NCBI RefSeq assembly: GCF_947626835.1
Contig: NZ_CANQTS010000017.1
Coordinates: 1-44,886 of the forward strand
DNA from: an uncultured Acinetobacter sp.
GTDB taxonomy: Bacteria; Pseudomonadota; Gammaproteobacteria; Pseudomonadales; Moraxellaceae
DNA: 44,886 nt
Direction: 5' to 3'
Shown: positions 7,970 to 19,819 of the stretch, one piece after another
Layout: each line of letters opens with the position of its first letter
Position numbering within the stretch: position 1 is the stretch's first letter
Notes under the pieces: model-generated
Seen by the model: only the letters and a program-made list of their open reading frames with translations
Databases searched by the model: none
What the model was told of the DNA's origin: nothing
Program-made: the position numbers and the translations under genes

Positions 7970-8515
7970 ATGACAAACAGTGTATATGATATTGCCGTGC
8001 AAACCATCGGTGGTACGCAAACGACATTAAACCAATATCAAGGCAAAGTTTTACTGATTGTAAATGTGGCGTCAAAATGTGGTTTAACCCCACAATATGA
8101 AGGTTTACAGCAACTTTATCAAAACAAAAAAGCCGAAGGTTTAGAAATTCTTGGTTTTCCTGCCAATGATTTCTTGGCACAGGAACCGGGCAGCAATGAG
8201 GAAATTCAGCAATTTTGTAGTCTTAACTACCAAGTTGATTTTCCACTATTCGCCAAAATTACTGTGGTGGGTGAAGATAAACATCCGTTGTATCAAGCCC
8301 TCACCCAAGCTATTCCTGAACGTATTGGTGAAGGCCCATGGGTTAAAGATTTAACAGATTATGGTTTAACACCAAATCAACCACCTGAAGTGCTTTGGAA
8401 CTTCGAAAAATTTTTAATTGGTAAAAATGGTGAAATTGTTGCGCGTTTTGCACCAGACATCACAGCCGACGATGAACGTATTGTTAGTGCAATTGAAGCT
8501 GAGCTTGCTAAATAA
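7970..8515 (+). CDS. Glutathione peroxidase-family thiol peroxidase
   Basis: Cytoplasmic peroxidase of 181 residues that reduces hydrogen and organic peroxides. The catalytic tetrad is visible: C37 (in NVASKCGLT), Q71 (in QEPG), W143 and N144 (in LWNFEKF). A further Cys, C83 in QQFC, matches the resolving Cys of thioredoxin-dependent members, whereas the FPCNQF Cys is replaced by Ala (FPANDF). Dependence on thioredoxin rather than glutathione is therefore inferred, as in BtuE-like enzymes. AAGGA lies just before the ATG. It is followed by an inverted repeat (8526-8551) that may end the transcript. It is monocistronic and not an obvious operon partner of its neighbours. Confidence 0.92.
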   Translation: MTNSVYDIAVQTIGGTQTTLNQYQGKVLLIVNVASKCGLTPQYEGLQQLYQNKKAEGLEILGFPANDFLAQEPGSNEEIQQFCSLNYQVDFPLFAKITVVGEDKHPLYQALTQAIPERIGEGPWVKDLTDYGLTPNQPPEVLWNFEKFLIGKNGEIVARFAPDITADDERIVSAIEAELAK

Positions 8516-8525
8516 GTCATGTAGG

Positions 8526-8551
8526 TGTGTCTAGTTTTAGGGCTAGACACA
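8526..8551 (+). terminator. Hairpin after the peroxidase gene
   Basis: Perfect 9-bp arms TGTGTCTAG / CTAGACACA with an 8-nt loop, followed by GTTTCTT, a poor T-run. It is a probable but imperfect terminator. Confidence 0.55.
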
Positions 8552-8701
8552 GTTTCTTGCCTTACTCATCTTCATGATCTCTACGTAATTTTTTCATCAT
8601 TTCTGCTTAATTTTTATATTTAAACAACAGTCTATTCTCTATTTATCAAAATCTTATTGTTAAGTTAAGCCTATCCCAAGTAATACAGATAGGTTCTAAA
8701 A

Positions 8702-9106
8702 ATGAAATTATTAAAAGCCGTAGTATTTTCAATCTCTAGCGTATTAGCAGCAACTTCTGCTTTTGCTGCACCACCTGACCATAAGCATCAAGCTACACAA
8801 CAACATAAAGCACCGAGTAAATTTGAGCAACATAAACCGAACTCCCATAAAGCCCCTGCCAAATTTGAGCAGCATAAACCCAACATGCCTAAACAACATG
8901 TGGTTAAAAAAGGTGAACAACCAAAACGCGATTGGAAATCAGGCAGCAAAGTTCCTGCACAATTTCAGGCCAAGCACTATAAGATTGATCACAAACAATC
9001 TAAGAAGCTCACCCCACCTAAAGCCAATCAAACATGGATTAAGGTCAATGGTGATTATGTGCTGATGGATAGCAAAACCTATAAGGTCATTAAAGTGGTA
9101 CGCTAA
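8702..9106 (+). CDS. RcnB-like periplasmic protein
   Basis: Exported protein of 134 residues with a clear signal peptide (1-22, cleavage near AFA-APP). The mature N terminus is rich in His and Lys, with a 13-residue unit repeated twice at period 14 (residues 35-47 and 49-61, HKAPxKFEQHKPN). The C-terminal half (KVPAQF..., then TWIKVNGDYVLMD and a final hydrophobic strand) matches the RcnB family, known from E. coli RcnB, which affects nickel/cobalt homeostasis. No rcnA exporter is nearby, so a role in metal efflux here is not supported by context. Family assignment is good; function is uncertain. A terminator follows at 9124. Confidence 0.8.
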   Translation: MKLLKAVVFSISSVLAATSAFAAPPDHKHQATQQHKAPSKFEQHKPNSHKAPAKFEQHKPNMPKQHVVKKGEQPKRDWKSGSKVPAQFQAKHYKIDHKQSKKLTPPKANQTWIKVNGDYVLMDSKTYKVIKVVR

Positions 9107-9123
9107 GATATTCAGCTAGATTT

Positions 9124-9149
9124 AAAACAGCGTAGTAACGCTGTTTTTT
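9124..9149 (+). terminator. Rho-independent terminator of the RcnB-like gene
   Basis: AAAACAGCG / CGCTGTTTT stem with a 6-nt loop (tagtaa), ending in T6. It lies 17 bp after the stop codon. Confidence 0.85.
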
Positions 9150-9240
9150 ATTTTTGTTGTGTATTTACAAAAAATTCCTTATTTGGTCATATTTATGTCG
9201 TATCTTGTGATTACGATTAGATATTTTGGTGTTTTTAGGC

Positions 9241-9798
9241 ATGACAAAGGTTTTACAGCGCGTGACTACGCCTACGGTGTTATTGGGTCTTAGCGTGATG
9301 CTGTTAGGATGTGGCCAAACGCCTGCACCTGAGGCAACTGCGCAACCTGAGCCAGAAATGACGCAAAGTGCATCTGAAGATGTTCAAGCTGAATTAAAAT
9401 CAGGCAGCATGTTTTCAATTGTACGTGATGTCGCAGATGTACAACTCAAAGCCGGCAGTTATATTGAAGAGTTGCAGCAAACTCAAACTGAGTTACAAGA
9501 TGCAGTTGAATTAAAAGATGCGCAAAAACTTGAACAAGCAGCCACGAGTTTACAAAGTCAGTTGACTGGCTTTAATCAAGCACTGGTGAGCTTAGATTTA
9601 AAAAGTCAGGAAATTGATCAAATTCGTAGCAATATCATTGCAGCCAATGAAAAAGTGCTTAATTCTGATTTCTTAAATGGCAAATTAGACTTTGCCACTG
9701 TTGACTTTAAACAAATTGAAGCACAAATGGGCAATGTACAAGGTGAAATGCTTAAACTTGCAGCCATGTTAATCCCTCAGGAAAAAGCAGAGTCTTAA
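9241..9798 (+). CDS. Putative lipoprotein of unknown function
   Basis: The protein has 185 residues from the ATG at 9241. It has a signal sequence ending in the lipobox LLGC (Cys near residue 24), so it is expected to be acylated and membrane-anchored. After an acidic Pro/Glu-rich linker the rest is predicted helical, rich in Gln, Leu and Lys with heptad-like spacing (about 60-175), possibly a coiled coil. No enzyme motif was recognised. An in-frame TTG/GTG pair exists 12-15 bases upstream, and no strong ribosome site decides between them; the ATG gives a normal lipoprotein signal. It stands alone between the RcnB-like gene and a pirin gene. Confidence 0.75.
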   Translation: MTKVLQRVTTPTVLLGLSVMLLGCGQTPAPEATAQPEPEMTQSASEDVQAELKSGSMFSIVRDVADVQLKAGSYIEELQQTQTELQDAVELKDAQKLEQAATSLQSQLTGFNQALVSLDLKSQEIDQIRSNIIAANEKVLNSDFLNGKLDFATVDFKQIEAQMGNVQGEMLKLAAMLIPQEKAES

Positions 9799-9806
9799 AA
9801 CGCCTA

Positions 9807-9833
9807 GTGAAGTCTAAACCATTTAGGCTTCAC
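9807..9833 (+). terminator. Hairpin after the lipoprotein gene
   Basis: GTGAAG-T-CTAAA / TTTAG-G-CTTCAC with a 3-nt loop and one T.G pair. No strong T-run follows, so termination is uncertain. Confidence 0.4.
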
Positions 9834-9925
9834 GACTTGATTACAGCATCACATCAGATGCATAACATACGCTGTGTTGAAAGCTTGCTAGCATGTATAA
9901 AAATTAAAACAATAAGGAATAGCAG

Positions 9926-10921
9926 ATGCATCAGTCCATTTACTCTATCGTGCCTGTTACATTTCGTTTAGATTTAAAAGATCCTTTTATTTTTAAAGCA
10001 CATCATATCGATCATTTTCCTGAAGGCAATGCCGAGCTGGGGCCTCAATATCCTGCTGTAAATCAAGAATATCATATGTATTATGGTGAAACTGTGCCCG
10101 GTTTTCCGCAACATCCACATACCGGCTTTGAAACCATTACCTTAGTTGAACAAGGGGTAATTGATCATTTTGATTCGCTTGGTAATGCTGGTCGTTATGC
10201 TGCCGGTGATGTGCAATGGCTCAGTACAGGCAATGGGGTTGAACATTGTGAAATGTTTCCGCTGATTCACCAAGATCGAGCCAACCCCTTAGAGCTTTTT
10301 CAGATTTGGTTTAATTCATCTTCTACACAAAAGCAGCAAGACCCTGACTATAAAATGCTGTGGCGCGAAGATATTCCACATGTTTATTTAGAGGATACAC
10401 AAGGCAGTATTGCTGATATTCGTGTGGTGGCAGGTCAATTTAATCAAACAGTTGCTTTAGCTTGCCCAACACATTCTTGGGCTGCTAGCGATGAAAATCA
10501 TGTGAATATTTTTCTGATCCAAATTACTGCACATAGCAGTGTCACCATTCCTGCAACTACAGCTACTTCCACTCGCTTTGCCTACTTTTATCAAGGCTCA
10601 GAATTAAAACTCTTTGATCAGAGCCTACAATCTAAACATCTTATAGAACTCCAACCAGATGTAGCAGTCAGCTTAACAGCAGGTGATCAAGAAGCACGTA
10701 TTTTATGGTTAGAGGGCGAACCGATTGGCGAGCCTGTGGCGATGCGTGGCCCATTTGTCATGAATACTCAACAAGAGTTAGATGAGGCTTTTGGACGCTA
10801 TCGCGCCACCCAATTTGGCAACTGGCCGTGGTCAAGTGCTGCCCCTACCTTTAAGCGTGAACAACCCCGTTTTTCAACTTATAACGGTGGTGAGCGTGAA
10901 GAATTCCCACAAGAATCTTAA
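9926..10921 (+). CDS. Pirin family protein (bicupin)
   Basis: Cytoplasmic bicupin of 331 residues. The pirin metal site is complete: HPH in the N-terminal cupin (FPQHPHTGFET) and HxE further on (GVEHCEMF), the ligands that bind Fe in pirins and quercetinase-type members. The C-terminal cupin includes the usual GPFVMNT segment. Bacterial pirins have been assigned quercetin 2,3-dioxygenase or redox-sensing roles, but the substrate here cannot be named. The ATG at 9926 is preceded by AAGGAATAG. A second pirin of a different subgroup is encoded at 30357. It precedes the P-loop kinase gene by 61 bp. Confidence 0.88.
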   Translation: MHQSIYSIVPVTFRLDLKDPFIFKAHHIDHFPEGNAELGPQYPAVNQEYHMYYGETVPGFPQHPHTGFETITLVEQGVIDHFDSLGNAGRYAAGDVQWLSTGNGVEHCEMFPLIHQDRANPLELFQIWFNSSSTQKQQDPDYKMLWREDIPHVYLEDTQGSIADIRVVAGQFNQTVALACPTHSWAASDENHVNIFLIQITAHSSVTIPATTATSTRFAYFYQGSELKLFDQSLQSKHLIELQPDVAVSLTAGDQEARILWLEGEPIGEPVAMRGPFVMNTQQELDEAFGRYRATQFGNWPWSSAAPTFKREQPRFSTYNGGEREEFPQES

Positions 10922-10982
10922 TATTGCTTAATAAGACGTGTCAGCATATGCTCAATTTTGCTAGCACTTAGATGATTGAGAT

Positions 10983-11429
10983 ATGCAACTTATTTTATTG
11001 TGTGGGGTACAAGCCTCGGGTAAGTCTACCTTTTATCAGCAATATTTTTATCACACGCATTTGCGTTTAAATTTAGATATGCTGAAAACTCGGCATCGTG
11101 AAAATATGATTTTCGAAGCGTGTTTAGCTTCAAAAACCAAAATGGTGATTGACAATACCAACCCTGATGTTGCATCACGTGGTCGCTATATTCAACGTGC
11201 CTATGATGCAGGCTTTGAGGTGATTGCCTATTATTTTGCAACTGATTTAAACAGTACTTTAAAGCGTAATCGGCAACGCATAGGCAAAGCCAATATTCCT
11301 GAAGCAGGTGTACGAGCAACCTATAAAAAACTAGAAATACCTCAATTAGCTGAGGGTTTTGCTGAAATTTTTCAGGTTCAAATTGTAGATGATCAACAAT
11401 TTTCAATTCAGCTACTAGAAGTTGTTTGA
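10983..11429 (+). CDS. P-loop kinase-like ATP-binding protein (AAA_33 type)
   Basis: Protein of 148 residues with a Walker A motif at the N terminus (GVQASGKST, residues 8-16), an LNLDM segment and a VIDNTNP strand typical of small-molecule or polynucleotide kinase-like P-loop proteins. An Arg-rich lid region (KRNRQR) follows. The fold resembles the kinase domain of T4 polynucleotide kinase. The substrate is unknown, and no phosphatase or ligase domain is fused. The 3' end overlaps the convergent hypothetical gene by 22 bp. It may be cotranscribed with the pirin gene. Confidence 0.8.
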   Translation: MQLILLCGVQASGKSTFYQQYFYHTHLRLNLDMLKTRHRENMIFEACLASKTKMVIDNTNPDVASRGRYIQRAYDAGFEVIAYYFATDLNSTLKRNRQRIGKANIPEAGVRATYKKLEIPQLAEGFAEIFQVQIVDDQQFSIQLLEVV

Positions 11430-11713
11430 TGCCATTGTTTAAAGGCTGCTTGCATCTTATCTTGTGTAGCGGTATCTACTTGTTGAGCTTTGAGTTGAGT
11501 AAAGTTGGCTTGATAAACCTGTTGGCTCAATTGTTTTGCAAGCTGTTCAAGCGCAGCTCTACCCTGTTGCTGATAATCTAAAATTTGCTGCTGAGTTAAC
11601 TGTAAATGCCAACAATGCATGGCATCGCCTGTATCGATTGCAAAGCCTAAATAATAGTTTTTTTGATCTTGGTAAAGTTCCCAAAAATGGGCTTGTTGTT
11701 GGATGAGTTTCAT
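11408..11713 (-). CDS. Hypothetical protein, Gln-rich
   Basis: Small cytoplasmic-looking protein of 101 residues, with about one fifth Gln, no signal or membrane segment, and a predicted helical C-terminal half. The N terminus (MKLIQQQAHFWELYQDQKNY) looks like a beta strand-forming region. I do not recognise a family, although small proteins of this kind recur in Acinetobacter. It converges on the P-loop kinase gene with a 22-bp overlap, and the next upstream gene on the same strand starts 24 bp further on. Coding support comes from its length and plausible composition only. Confidence 0.6.
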   Translation of the reverse strand: MKLIQQQAHFWELYQDQKNYYLGFAIDTGDAMHCWHLQLTQQQILDYQQQGRAALEQLAKQLSQQVYQANFTQLKAQQVDTATQDKMQAAFKQWHQTTSSS

Positions 11714-11737
11714 AAAAATTTTCTAATTTCATATTTC

Positions 11738-12379
11738 TTATTTGAAAATAATATTTTCTGACATCAGTCTGCAAATACTATCGTTATATTTTTCGATAAT
11801 TAATGGTAATCGATTTTTAAAAAGCTCAGCATTTTTTAAATGAGTTGAGTTACAAACTTCTCCCTTATACTCATGATATTTCTCCAAAATTGGATTTAAT
11901 AGCTGATTTAATTCACTTTTAAAATCTTTGATTGTTGCTTCGTAACGATTATCATGAAATATGATTTGATAATATTCAAATCTATTAACTATCTCTCTTA
12001 AATGAGCATTTACATTGAAAATTTGCTTAATTAAGCCTCCATCGTCAAAGTCTGTAATCTCACCATGATTGCTATAAATTTCTTCCAACCAAGAATCATG
12101 CAAGTTTTGAAGCGTAGAAATTTCATTTTTTAAATCCACATATTTATTAAAAATTTTTTGAAAGTAATTACTTTTTAAATTTTCTCTATGCTGAACTTTC
12201 CAATAACCGACTAACAAATATGCGACTACAGCAGCGTACAACGTTGCCCCCATACTTAGACAAGATGCCAAAGTAGCACCTTTATCCATTGATATAGGTA
12301 AGATTACATAGGTAGCAAAGAACCAAATAGATATAAAAATAAAGAGGAATGTGAGAATCATCTTAAGAAACAATTTCAT
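11738..12379 (-). CDS. Hypothetical membrane protein, two N-terminal TM helices
   Basis: Protein of 213 residues. Two hydrophobic helices (about 5-30 and 40-62) are followed by a 150-residue hydrophilic, predicted helical region rich in Lys, Asn, Glu and Ile (possible coiled coil). No catalytic motif was recognised. The gene is noticeably more AT-rich than its neighbours and uses many AAA, AAT and ATT codons, unlike the atp operon beside it, which suggests recent acquisition. It lies beyond the atp terminator on the same strand, so it should have its own promoter in the 12380-12424 gap. Function is unknown. Confidence 0.7.
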   Translation of the reverse strand: MKLFLKMILTFLFIFISIWFFATYVILPISMDKGATLASCLSMGATLYAAVVAYLLVGYWKVQHRENLKSNYFQKIFNKYVDLKNEISTLQNLHDSWLEEIYSNHGEITDFDDGGLIKQIFNVNAHLREIVNRFEYYQIIFHDNRYEATIKDFKSELNQLLNPILEKYHEYKGEVCNSTHLKNAELFKNRLPLIIEKYNDSICRLMSENIIFK

Positions 12380-12423
12380 ATCATCATGTTTTCTTTATTT
12401 ATCATTTCACTTATTTATAACAT

Positions 12424-12453
12424 AAAAAAAGCCACTCAAATGAGTGGCTTTTT
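12424..12453 (-). terminator. Terminator of the atp operon
   Basis: Perfect 7-bp stem GCCACTC / GAGTGGC with loop AAAT (12431-12448), flanked by A7 on the left and T5 on the right. It lies 17 bp past the atpC stop, forms the leftward end of the operon, and could also work in the other direction. Confidence 0.9.
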
Positions 12454-12470
12454 CGATCTTAAACTACGTC

Positions 12471-12890
12471 TTATTGAGCGCGGTTTTTGATTTTGCGGAT
12501 CGTGTCTAACTGAGCAGCAGTTTCTGCAAGAGCAGCTAATGCAGCAGCAGTGTCCAAATCGCTCTTTTGATTTGCAAGCAAGTTTTCAGCATTTTTACGT
12601 GCTTCAATAATTGCCGCTTCATCTAAGTTTTCTGCACGGACTGCAGTATCTGCAAGTACCGTAACAACATGCGGTTGAACTTCTAGAACACCACCAGATA
12701 CATAGATTAACTCTTCTGTACCGTTTTCAAGCACAACGCGGATCGCGCCAGGCTTGAGCAAAGTAACTAATGGTGTATGACCAGGCATAATACCCAATTC
12801 ACCGCCAGCACCTTTTGCGATAATCATGCTGATCGTGCCTGAGTACAAAGACTCTTTAACACTTACAACATCACATTGCATAGTCGCCAT
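12471..12890 (-). CDS. atpC: ATP synthase epsilon subunit
   Basis: Central-stalk subunit of F1 that couples rotation and inhibits ATP hydrolysis. It has 139 residues, matching the E. coli subunit: an N-terminal beta-sandwich (about 1-85, including GELGIMPGHTPLVTLLKPG) and a C-terminal helical hairpin (about 90-139). The start ATG at 12890 is preceded by AGGAGATT. It is the last gene of the operon, 26 bp after atpD, and is followed by a strong terminator. Confidence 0.97.
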   Translation of the reverse strand: MATMQCDVVSVKESLYSGTISMIIAKGAGGELGIMPGHTPLVTLLKPGAIRVVLENGTEELIYVSGGVLEVQPHVVTVLADTAVRAENLDEAAIIEARKNAENLLANQKSDLDTAAALAALAETAAQLDTIRKIKNRAQ

Positions 12891-12916
12891 GAGAATCTCC
12901 TAAATTAGGGAACTAA

Positions 12917-14326
<1,410 letters not shown>

Positions 14327-14337
14327 TCAAAATAATG

Positions 14338-15207
14338 TTAAACGGCAGCGGCACCACCAACGATCTCAGAAATTTCCTGAGTAATCGCGGCTTGACGCAG
14401 CTTGTTATAAATAAGTTGTAGGCTCTTAATGATCTCGCCTGCGTTGTCAGTTGCAGCTTTCATAGCAACCATACGTGCAGACTGCTCACATGCGATGTTT
14501 TCAATCACACCTTGATACACCACAGACTCAATGTAACGAACCAATAAGCCATTAAGAAGCTCTTCAGCTTGTGGCTCATAGATATAATCCCAACCATATT
14601 GACGGTTAAGATTCTCGTTCTCATCAGCCGCAGCTAAAGGAACAAGTTGTTCGATTTTTTGATTTTGAGTCATGGCATTAACAAAGCCGTTTGACACTAG
14701 ATAAATACGATCTAACTCGCCTTTATCATAAGCGTCCAACATCACTTGTACAGAACCAGATAACTGTTCAAGACTTGGGGTGTCGCCTACATTCGTAGTC
14801 GCGCCAAGTACTTTACCGCCGTAGTTTTTAAAAAACGAAACCGCTTTTTGACCAATTAAAGCAAATTGAACTTCAATTGACTGCTCTTTTTGCTGTTGAA
14901 CGTGTTTGACCACTTTCTTGAACAAGTTAATGTTCAAACCACCAGCAAGGCCACGATCTGAAGACACAATGATATAGCCAACGCGCTTTACAGGACGTTC
15001 AACCATATAACGGTGTTTGTATTCAGGATTCGCTTGAACCAAATGAGCAATTACACGGTGCATATTTTCGGCATACGGACGGCCTTGAGCCATGCGCTCT
15101 TGCGCACGACGCATCTTAGAAGCTGCTACCATCTGCATCGCGCGAGTAATTTTCTGCGTGCTTTTGATACTAGCTACTTTGGCGCGAATTTCTTTTAAAT
15201 TTGCCAT
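14338..15207 (-). CDS. atpG: ATP synthase gamma subunit
   Basis: Rotor shaft of F1, 289 residues. The N-terminal helix ([20 protein letters not shown]) and the C-terminal helix (about 235-285) form the coiled coil inside alpha3beta3, with a Rossmann-like middle domain containing [11 protein letters not shown]. The gap to atpA is 87 bp, the longest between F1 genes here, and contains an inverted repeat at 15223-15248. That may affect the relative expression of gamma. The ATG at 15207 gives the standard N terminus. Confidence 0.97.
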   Translation of the reverse strand: MANLKEIRAKVASIKSTQKITRAMQMVAASKMRRAQERMAQGRPYAENMHRVIAHLVQANPEYKHRYMVERPVKRVGYIIVSSDRGLAGGLNINLFKKVVKHVQQQKEQSIEVQFALIGQKAVSFFKNYGGKVLGATTNVGDTPSLEQLSGSVQVMLDAYDKGELDRIYLVSNGFVNAMTQNQKIEQLVPLAAADENENLNRQYGWDYIYEPQAEELLNGLLVRYIESVVYQGVIENIACEQSARMVAMKAATDNAGEIIKSLQLIYNKLRQAAITQEISEIVGGAAAV

Positions 15208-15294
15208 ACGCTTAACCTAGTATTCGAAGGCCCTTGCGAGCCCTCGAAGGTTGATTCCGTGAACCAAACCCAGACTAAATGAGCCGTTGCTCAA

Positions 15295-16839
15295 TTAGTA
15301 AGTTTGAGTCGCTTTGAACTTTTCAATACCCGCTTTAAATTCAGCTTCGATTTCTTTATCCCAAGCACCAGTCTGGTCAATTTTTTGCATTAACGCAGCA
15401 TGTTCAGAACGGAAGTAAGAAATTAACGCAGCATCAAAGTCTACGATTTTCTTCACTTCAACGTCAGTCATGTAACCTTCGTTAGATGCATAAACTGAAA
15501 CAGCTTGGTCAGCGATTGAATATGGAGCATATTGTTTTTGCTTCATTAATTCAGTAACACGTTGACCATGTTCAAGTTGCTTACGCGTTGCTTCATCAAG
15601 ATCAGAAGCAAACTGAGCAAACGCTGCAAGTTCACGGTATTGCGCTAAAGCGGTACGGATACCACCAGACAATTTTTTGATAACTTTAGTCTGCGCTGAA
15701 CCACCAACACGAGATACAGAGATACCCGCGTTCACAGCAGGACGGATACCTGCGTTGAATAATGATGTTTCAAGGAAGATCTGACCGTCAGTGATCGAAA
15801 TTACGTTCGTTGGTACGAATGCAGATACGTCACCCGCTTGAGTTTCAATGATTGGTAAAGCAGTTAATGAACCAGTTTGGCCTTTAACTTCACCATTCGT
15901 GAACTTCTCAACGTAGTCAGCTGAAACGCGCGAAGCACGTTCAAGAAGACGCGAGTGAAGATAGAATACGTCACCTGGATACGCTTCACGACCTGGTGGA
16001 CGACGTAATAACAATGAAATTTGACGGTAAGCAACAGCTTGCTTAGACAAATCATCATAGATAATTAACGCATCTTCACCGCGATCACGGAAGTATTCAC
16101 CCATTGTACAGCCAGAGTACGGAGCAAGGAAAAGCATTGCTGCTGGATCCGCTGCCGCTGCTGCTACAACAGTAGTGTACGCCATAGCGCCAGTTTCTTC
16201 TAACTTACGTACTACGTTAGCAATCGTCGATTGTTTTTGACCAATTGCAACATAGATACATTTAATGCCAGAATTTTTCTGAGCGATGATCGCATCGATC
16301 GCCATTGCTGTTTTACCAGTTTGACGGTCACCAATGATCAACTCACGCTGACCACGGCCGACTGGAATCATTGTATCTACTGATTTATAACCAGTTTGTA
16401 CAGGTTCATCCACTGATTGACGCCAAATTACGCCTGGTGCTACTTTTTCAACAGCATCAGTTAATTTTGCATCGATCGGGCCTTTACCATCAATCGGGTT
16501 ACCAAGAGCATCTACTACACGGCCTAAAAGTTCTGGACCAACCGGAACTTCTAATACACGACCTGTGCAACGAGCTTTTTGGCCTTCTTGAAGGCTTAAG
16601 TAGTTACCTAAAACAACGACGCCCACTGAATCCTGTTCTAGGTTCAGTGCCATACCATAAAGGCCGCCGTCGAATTCGATCATTTCACCGTACATTGCGT
16701 CAGCAAGACCGTGAATGCGCACAATACCGTCAGATACCATAACAATGGTACCTTCGTTTTTAGCGGTTGCGCTGGTGTCCAGATCGCCGATACGCTGTTT
16801 AATGAGCGCACTGATCTCGGATGGATTCAGTTGTTGCAT
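15295..16839 (-). CDS. atpA: ATP synthase alpha subunit
   Basis: Non-catalytic nucleotide-binding F1 subunit, 514 residues from the ATG at 16839 (E. coli 513). Walker A is GDRQTGKT, and the conserved [10 protein letters not shown] segment is present. An in-frame TTG at 16854 would add five residues but falls within the GAGG ribosome site that serves the ATG, so the shorter form is chosen. It is preceded by atpH with a 42-bp gap. Confidence 0.97.
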   Translation of the reverse strand: MQQLNPSEISALIKQRIGDLDTSATAKNEGTIVMVSDGIVRIHGLADAMYGEMIEFDGGLYGMALNLEQDSVGVVVLGNYLSLQEGQKARCTGRVLEVPVGPELLGRVVDALGNPIDGKGPIDAKLTDAVEKVAPGVIWRQSVDEPVQTGYKSVDTMIPVGRGQRELIIGDRQTGKTAMAIDAIIAQKNSGIKCIYVAIGQKQSTIANVVRKLEETGAMAYTTVVAAAAADPAAMLFLAPYSGCTMGEYFRDRGEDALIIYDDLSKQAVAYRQISLLLRRPPGREAYPGDVFYLHSRLLERASRVSADYVEKFTNGEVKGQTGSLTALPIIETQAGDVSAFVPTNVISITDGQIFLETSLFNAGIRPAVNAGISVSRVGGSAQTKVIKKLSGGIRTALAQYRELAAFAQFASDLDEATRKQLEHGQRVTELMKQKQYAPYSIADQAVSVYASNEGYMTDVEVKKIVDFDAALISYFRSEHAALMQKIDQTGAWDKEIEAEFKAGIEKFKATQTY

Positions 16840-16881
16840 TGCGCTATACCTCAATCTTTTTAAAGTTCAGTCTTCGAGCAA

Positions 16882-17418
16882 TTACGCAAGAAGACGAGTA
16901 CGCATTTTTTCAAGCTTATTAAGCGCAGAATCATCTATCACTTGGTCGCCTGCACGAATAACCACACCCGCAATCAATGCCGGGTTAACTTCTACAGAAA
17001 CATTTACTGCTGCTTGGAATTTCTTCTCTAAGGCGTGTGCAAGTAATTGTTCTTGTACAGAAGTTAATGGGAATGCCGATTCAATTACGACATCCACAAT
17101 ATTGTTATTCTGTGATTTAAGCTGTTCATATTCTGCTTGAATTTCAGGTAGAAGACTCAAACGACCATTTTCAGCAAGCAATGTCAAAAAGTTTGACACT
17201 GCTGCGGTTTGGTCTTCACCTAAAACTTTAGCAAAAAGACTCACCTGCTCAGCAGGATTAAGCTCAGGGCGATTTAGATAAGCTGAAAATGCTTCGTCTT
17301 GCACCGCAGCACTGAGCAAAGTAAGCGCATTTGACCAAGAGTCAGCTGCGTTTTGCTCAGAAGCGTAAGCAAATGCTGCTTTTGCGTAAGGGCGTGCTAA
17401 CGTCAAGAGTTCAGCCAT
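16882..17418 (-). CDS. atpH: ATP synthase delta subunit
   Basis: Links F1 to the peripheral stalk (OSCP homologue). It has 178 residues, equal to the usual 177-180. The N-terminal helical bundle begins [12 protein letters not shown], the family signature, and the C-terminal domain (about 105-178) contains [19 protein letters not shown]. It starts 12 bp after atpF, consistent with translational coupling. Confidence 0.97.
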   Translation of the reverse strand: MAELLTLARPYAKAAFAYASEQNAADSWSNALTLLSAAVQDEAFSAYLNRPELNPAEQVSLFAKVLGEDQTAAVSNFLTLLAENGRLSLLPEIQAEYEQLKSQNNNIVDVVIESAFPLTSVQEQLLAHALEKKFQAAVNVSVEVNPALIAGVVIRAGDQVIDDSALNKLEKMRTRLLA

Positions 17419-17430
17419 AATCCGCCTCTC

Positions 17431-17901
17431 TTAAAGTTTAGCAGCCAGCTGAGTCAGCATGGCATTGTGAGCTTCTGCATCAACTTGCTGGCTAAGAATT
17501 TTCTCAGCACCAGCTACTGCAAGAGCAGCCACTTGTTGACGTAATTGTTCGCGAGCTGCATTGATTTCAGTATCAACAGCTTCTTTAGCCTGTTGACGAA
17601 TGCGCTCACCTTCAGCTGCTGCTTGAGCACGCGCATCTTCTACTAATTGCGCGCCGCGACGGTTCGCTTGTTCGATCAATTGAGCCGCTTGTGCTTTAGC
17701 TGCGTCGAGTTCGGCTTTCACTTGTGCTTGCGCATCCGCAAGGTCAGCTTTTGCTTTCTCAGCCGCATTTAAGCCGTCAGCAATTTTACGCTGACGCTCA
17801 CTAATCGCATTGATTAGTGGTGGCCATACAAACTTCATGCAGAATGCGACAAACATCGCAAACGCAATCGCTTGGCCAAACAATGTGAGGTTGATATTCA
17901 T
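17431..17901 (-). CDS. atpF: ATP synthase b subunit
   Basis: Peripheral stalk subunit of 156 residues (E. coli 156). One N-terminal membrane helix (about 5-25, [19 protein letters not shown]) is followed by a long Ala/Gln/Glu-rich coiled coil that dimerises and reaches delta. The ribosome site GAGGAA lies before the ATG at 17901. It sits 39 bp after atpE. Confidence 0.97.
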   Translation of the reverse strand: MNINLTLFGQAIAFAMFVAFCMKFVWPPLINAISERQRKIADGLNAAEKAKADLADAQAQVKAELDAAKAQAAQLIEQANRRGAQLVEDARAQAAAEGERIRQQAKEAVDTEINAAREQLRQQVAALAVAGAEKILSQQVDAEAHNAMLTQLAAKL

Positions 17902-17940
17902 TGCAAATTCCTCAAATAGTGAATTTCGGAATTAAGCTGA

Positions 17941-18213
<273 letters not shown>

Positions 18214-18266
18214 TCAAAACTAATAATCATCTAACCATTAACGAACAATTAGATAAAAAAATACGA

Positions 18267-19145
<879 letters not shown>

Positions 19146-19254
19146 TCACACCTGGTCAATGTCAAATACTAATATAGAGATAAGCGAACATCGCGTGCTG
19201 CTTGATATCTCGCTCAACTCCAAAAAACTTTTCAATTTTTGCTTGTGCTGATAC

Positions 19255-19647
19255 TCATCGTTTTAGACGTGACACACAAAAAGGTGCGACCCACGACATG
19301 GCTTGAACGAGAATAAAACCACAGAACAATGCCCCCGCTGACAACGGTTTGACATTACTCAAAATCAAAATGAATCCTACGATCACAATCGCAAACTTAC
19401 CCATTAAGCCCCTAAACATGTTCACATAAACCTGTTGCGAAGCTCGAGCACCTGCTGTACGAAACGACTGCCACGTAAAGTAGCAGCTTGCTAACCAACA
19501 GACGAGTGCACCAAGTGCAGCGCTGATGGCAGCCGTCGTATCCTTCACCACCCAAGCCAAAAGACCTGAGACTGGAATCATTAATGCTTGTAGGAAGACC
19601 AAAGCTTTCGCTAATCGTCGGTCAATCAAGCGACTAGTTCGGCTCAT
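19255..19647 (-). CDS. atpI: ATP synthase-associated protein AtpI
   Basis: Small four-helix membrane protein of 130 residues that heads the operon. AtpI is known in other bacteria to help assemble the c ring or to carry Mg2+, and is not part of the final enzyme. The basic N terminus (RLIDRRLAKA) and helix pattern match proteobacterial members. The candidate atp promoter lies about 70 bp upstream. A 112-bp gap separates it from atpB, so a second internal promoter is possible. Confidence 0.9.
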   Translation of the reverse strand: MSRTSRLIDRRLAKALVFLQALMIPVSGLLAWVVKDTTAAISAALGALVCWLASCYFTWQSFRTAGARASQQVYVNMFRGLMGKFAIVIVGFILILSNVKPLSAGALFCGFILVQAMSWVAPFCVSRLKR

Positions 19648-19712
19648 TTATTTATCCACTCACAGCATAAATGCTTGACAAGTTTAACTGGTGATCGTTT
19701 TTTATCGCAGGC

Positions 19713-19741
19713 ATTATAGAGTTAGCCCCCTCAACATGCAA
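19713..19741 (-). promoter_or_regulatory. Candidate promoter of the atp operon
   Basis: On the minus strand a perfect -10 TATAAT (19713-19718) lies 17 bp after a weak -35 TTGCAT (19736-19741). Transcription would begin near 19706, about 60 bp before the atpI start codon. No operator was recognised. Confidence 0.55.
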
Positions 19742-19819
19742 TCGTTTAACGACCTTAGTCGCGTTTTTTTGTCGCTTTGTAATCCACTTGTAACATTACA
19801 AAATTGATTATTTTTTAAG

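Noticed and set aside
11026..11406. Open frame antisense to the P-loop kinase gene
   Set aside because: Shadow of a gene with a clear Walker A motif; composition is atypical for a protein.
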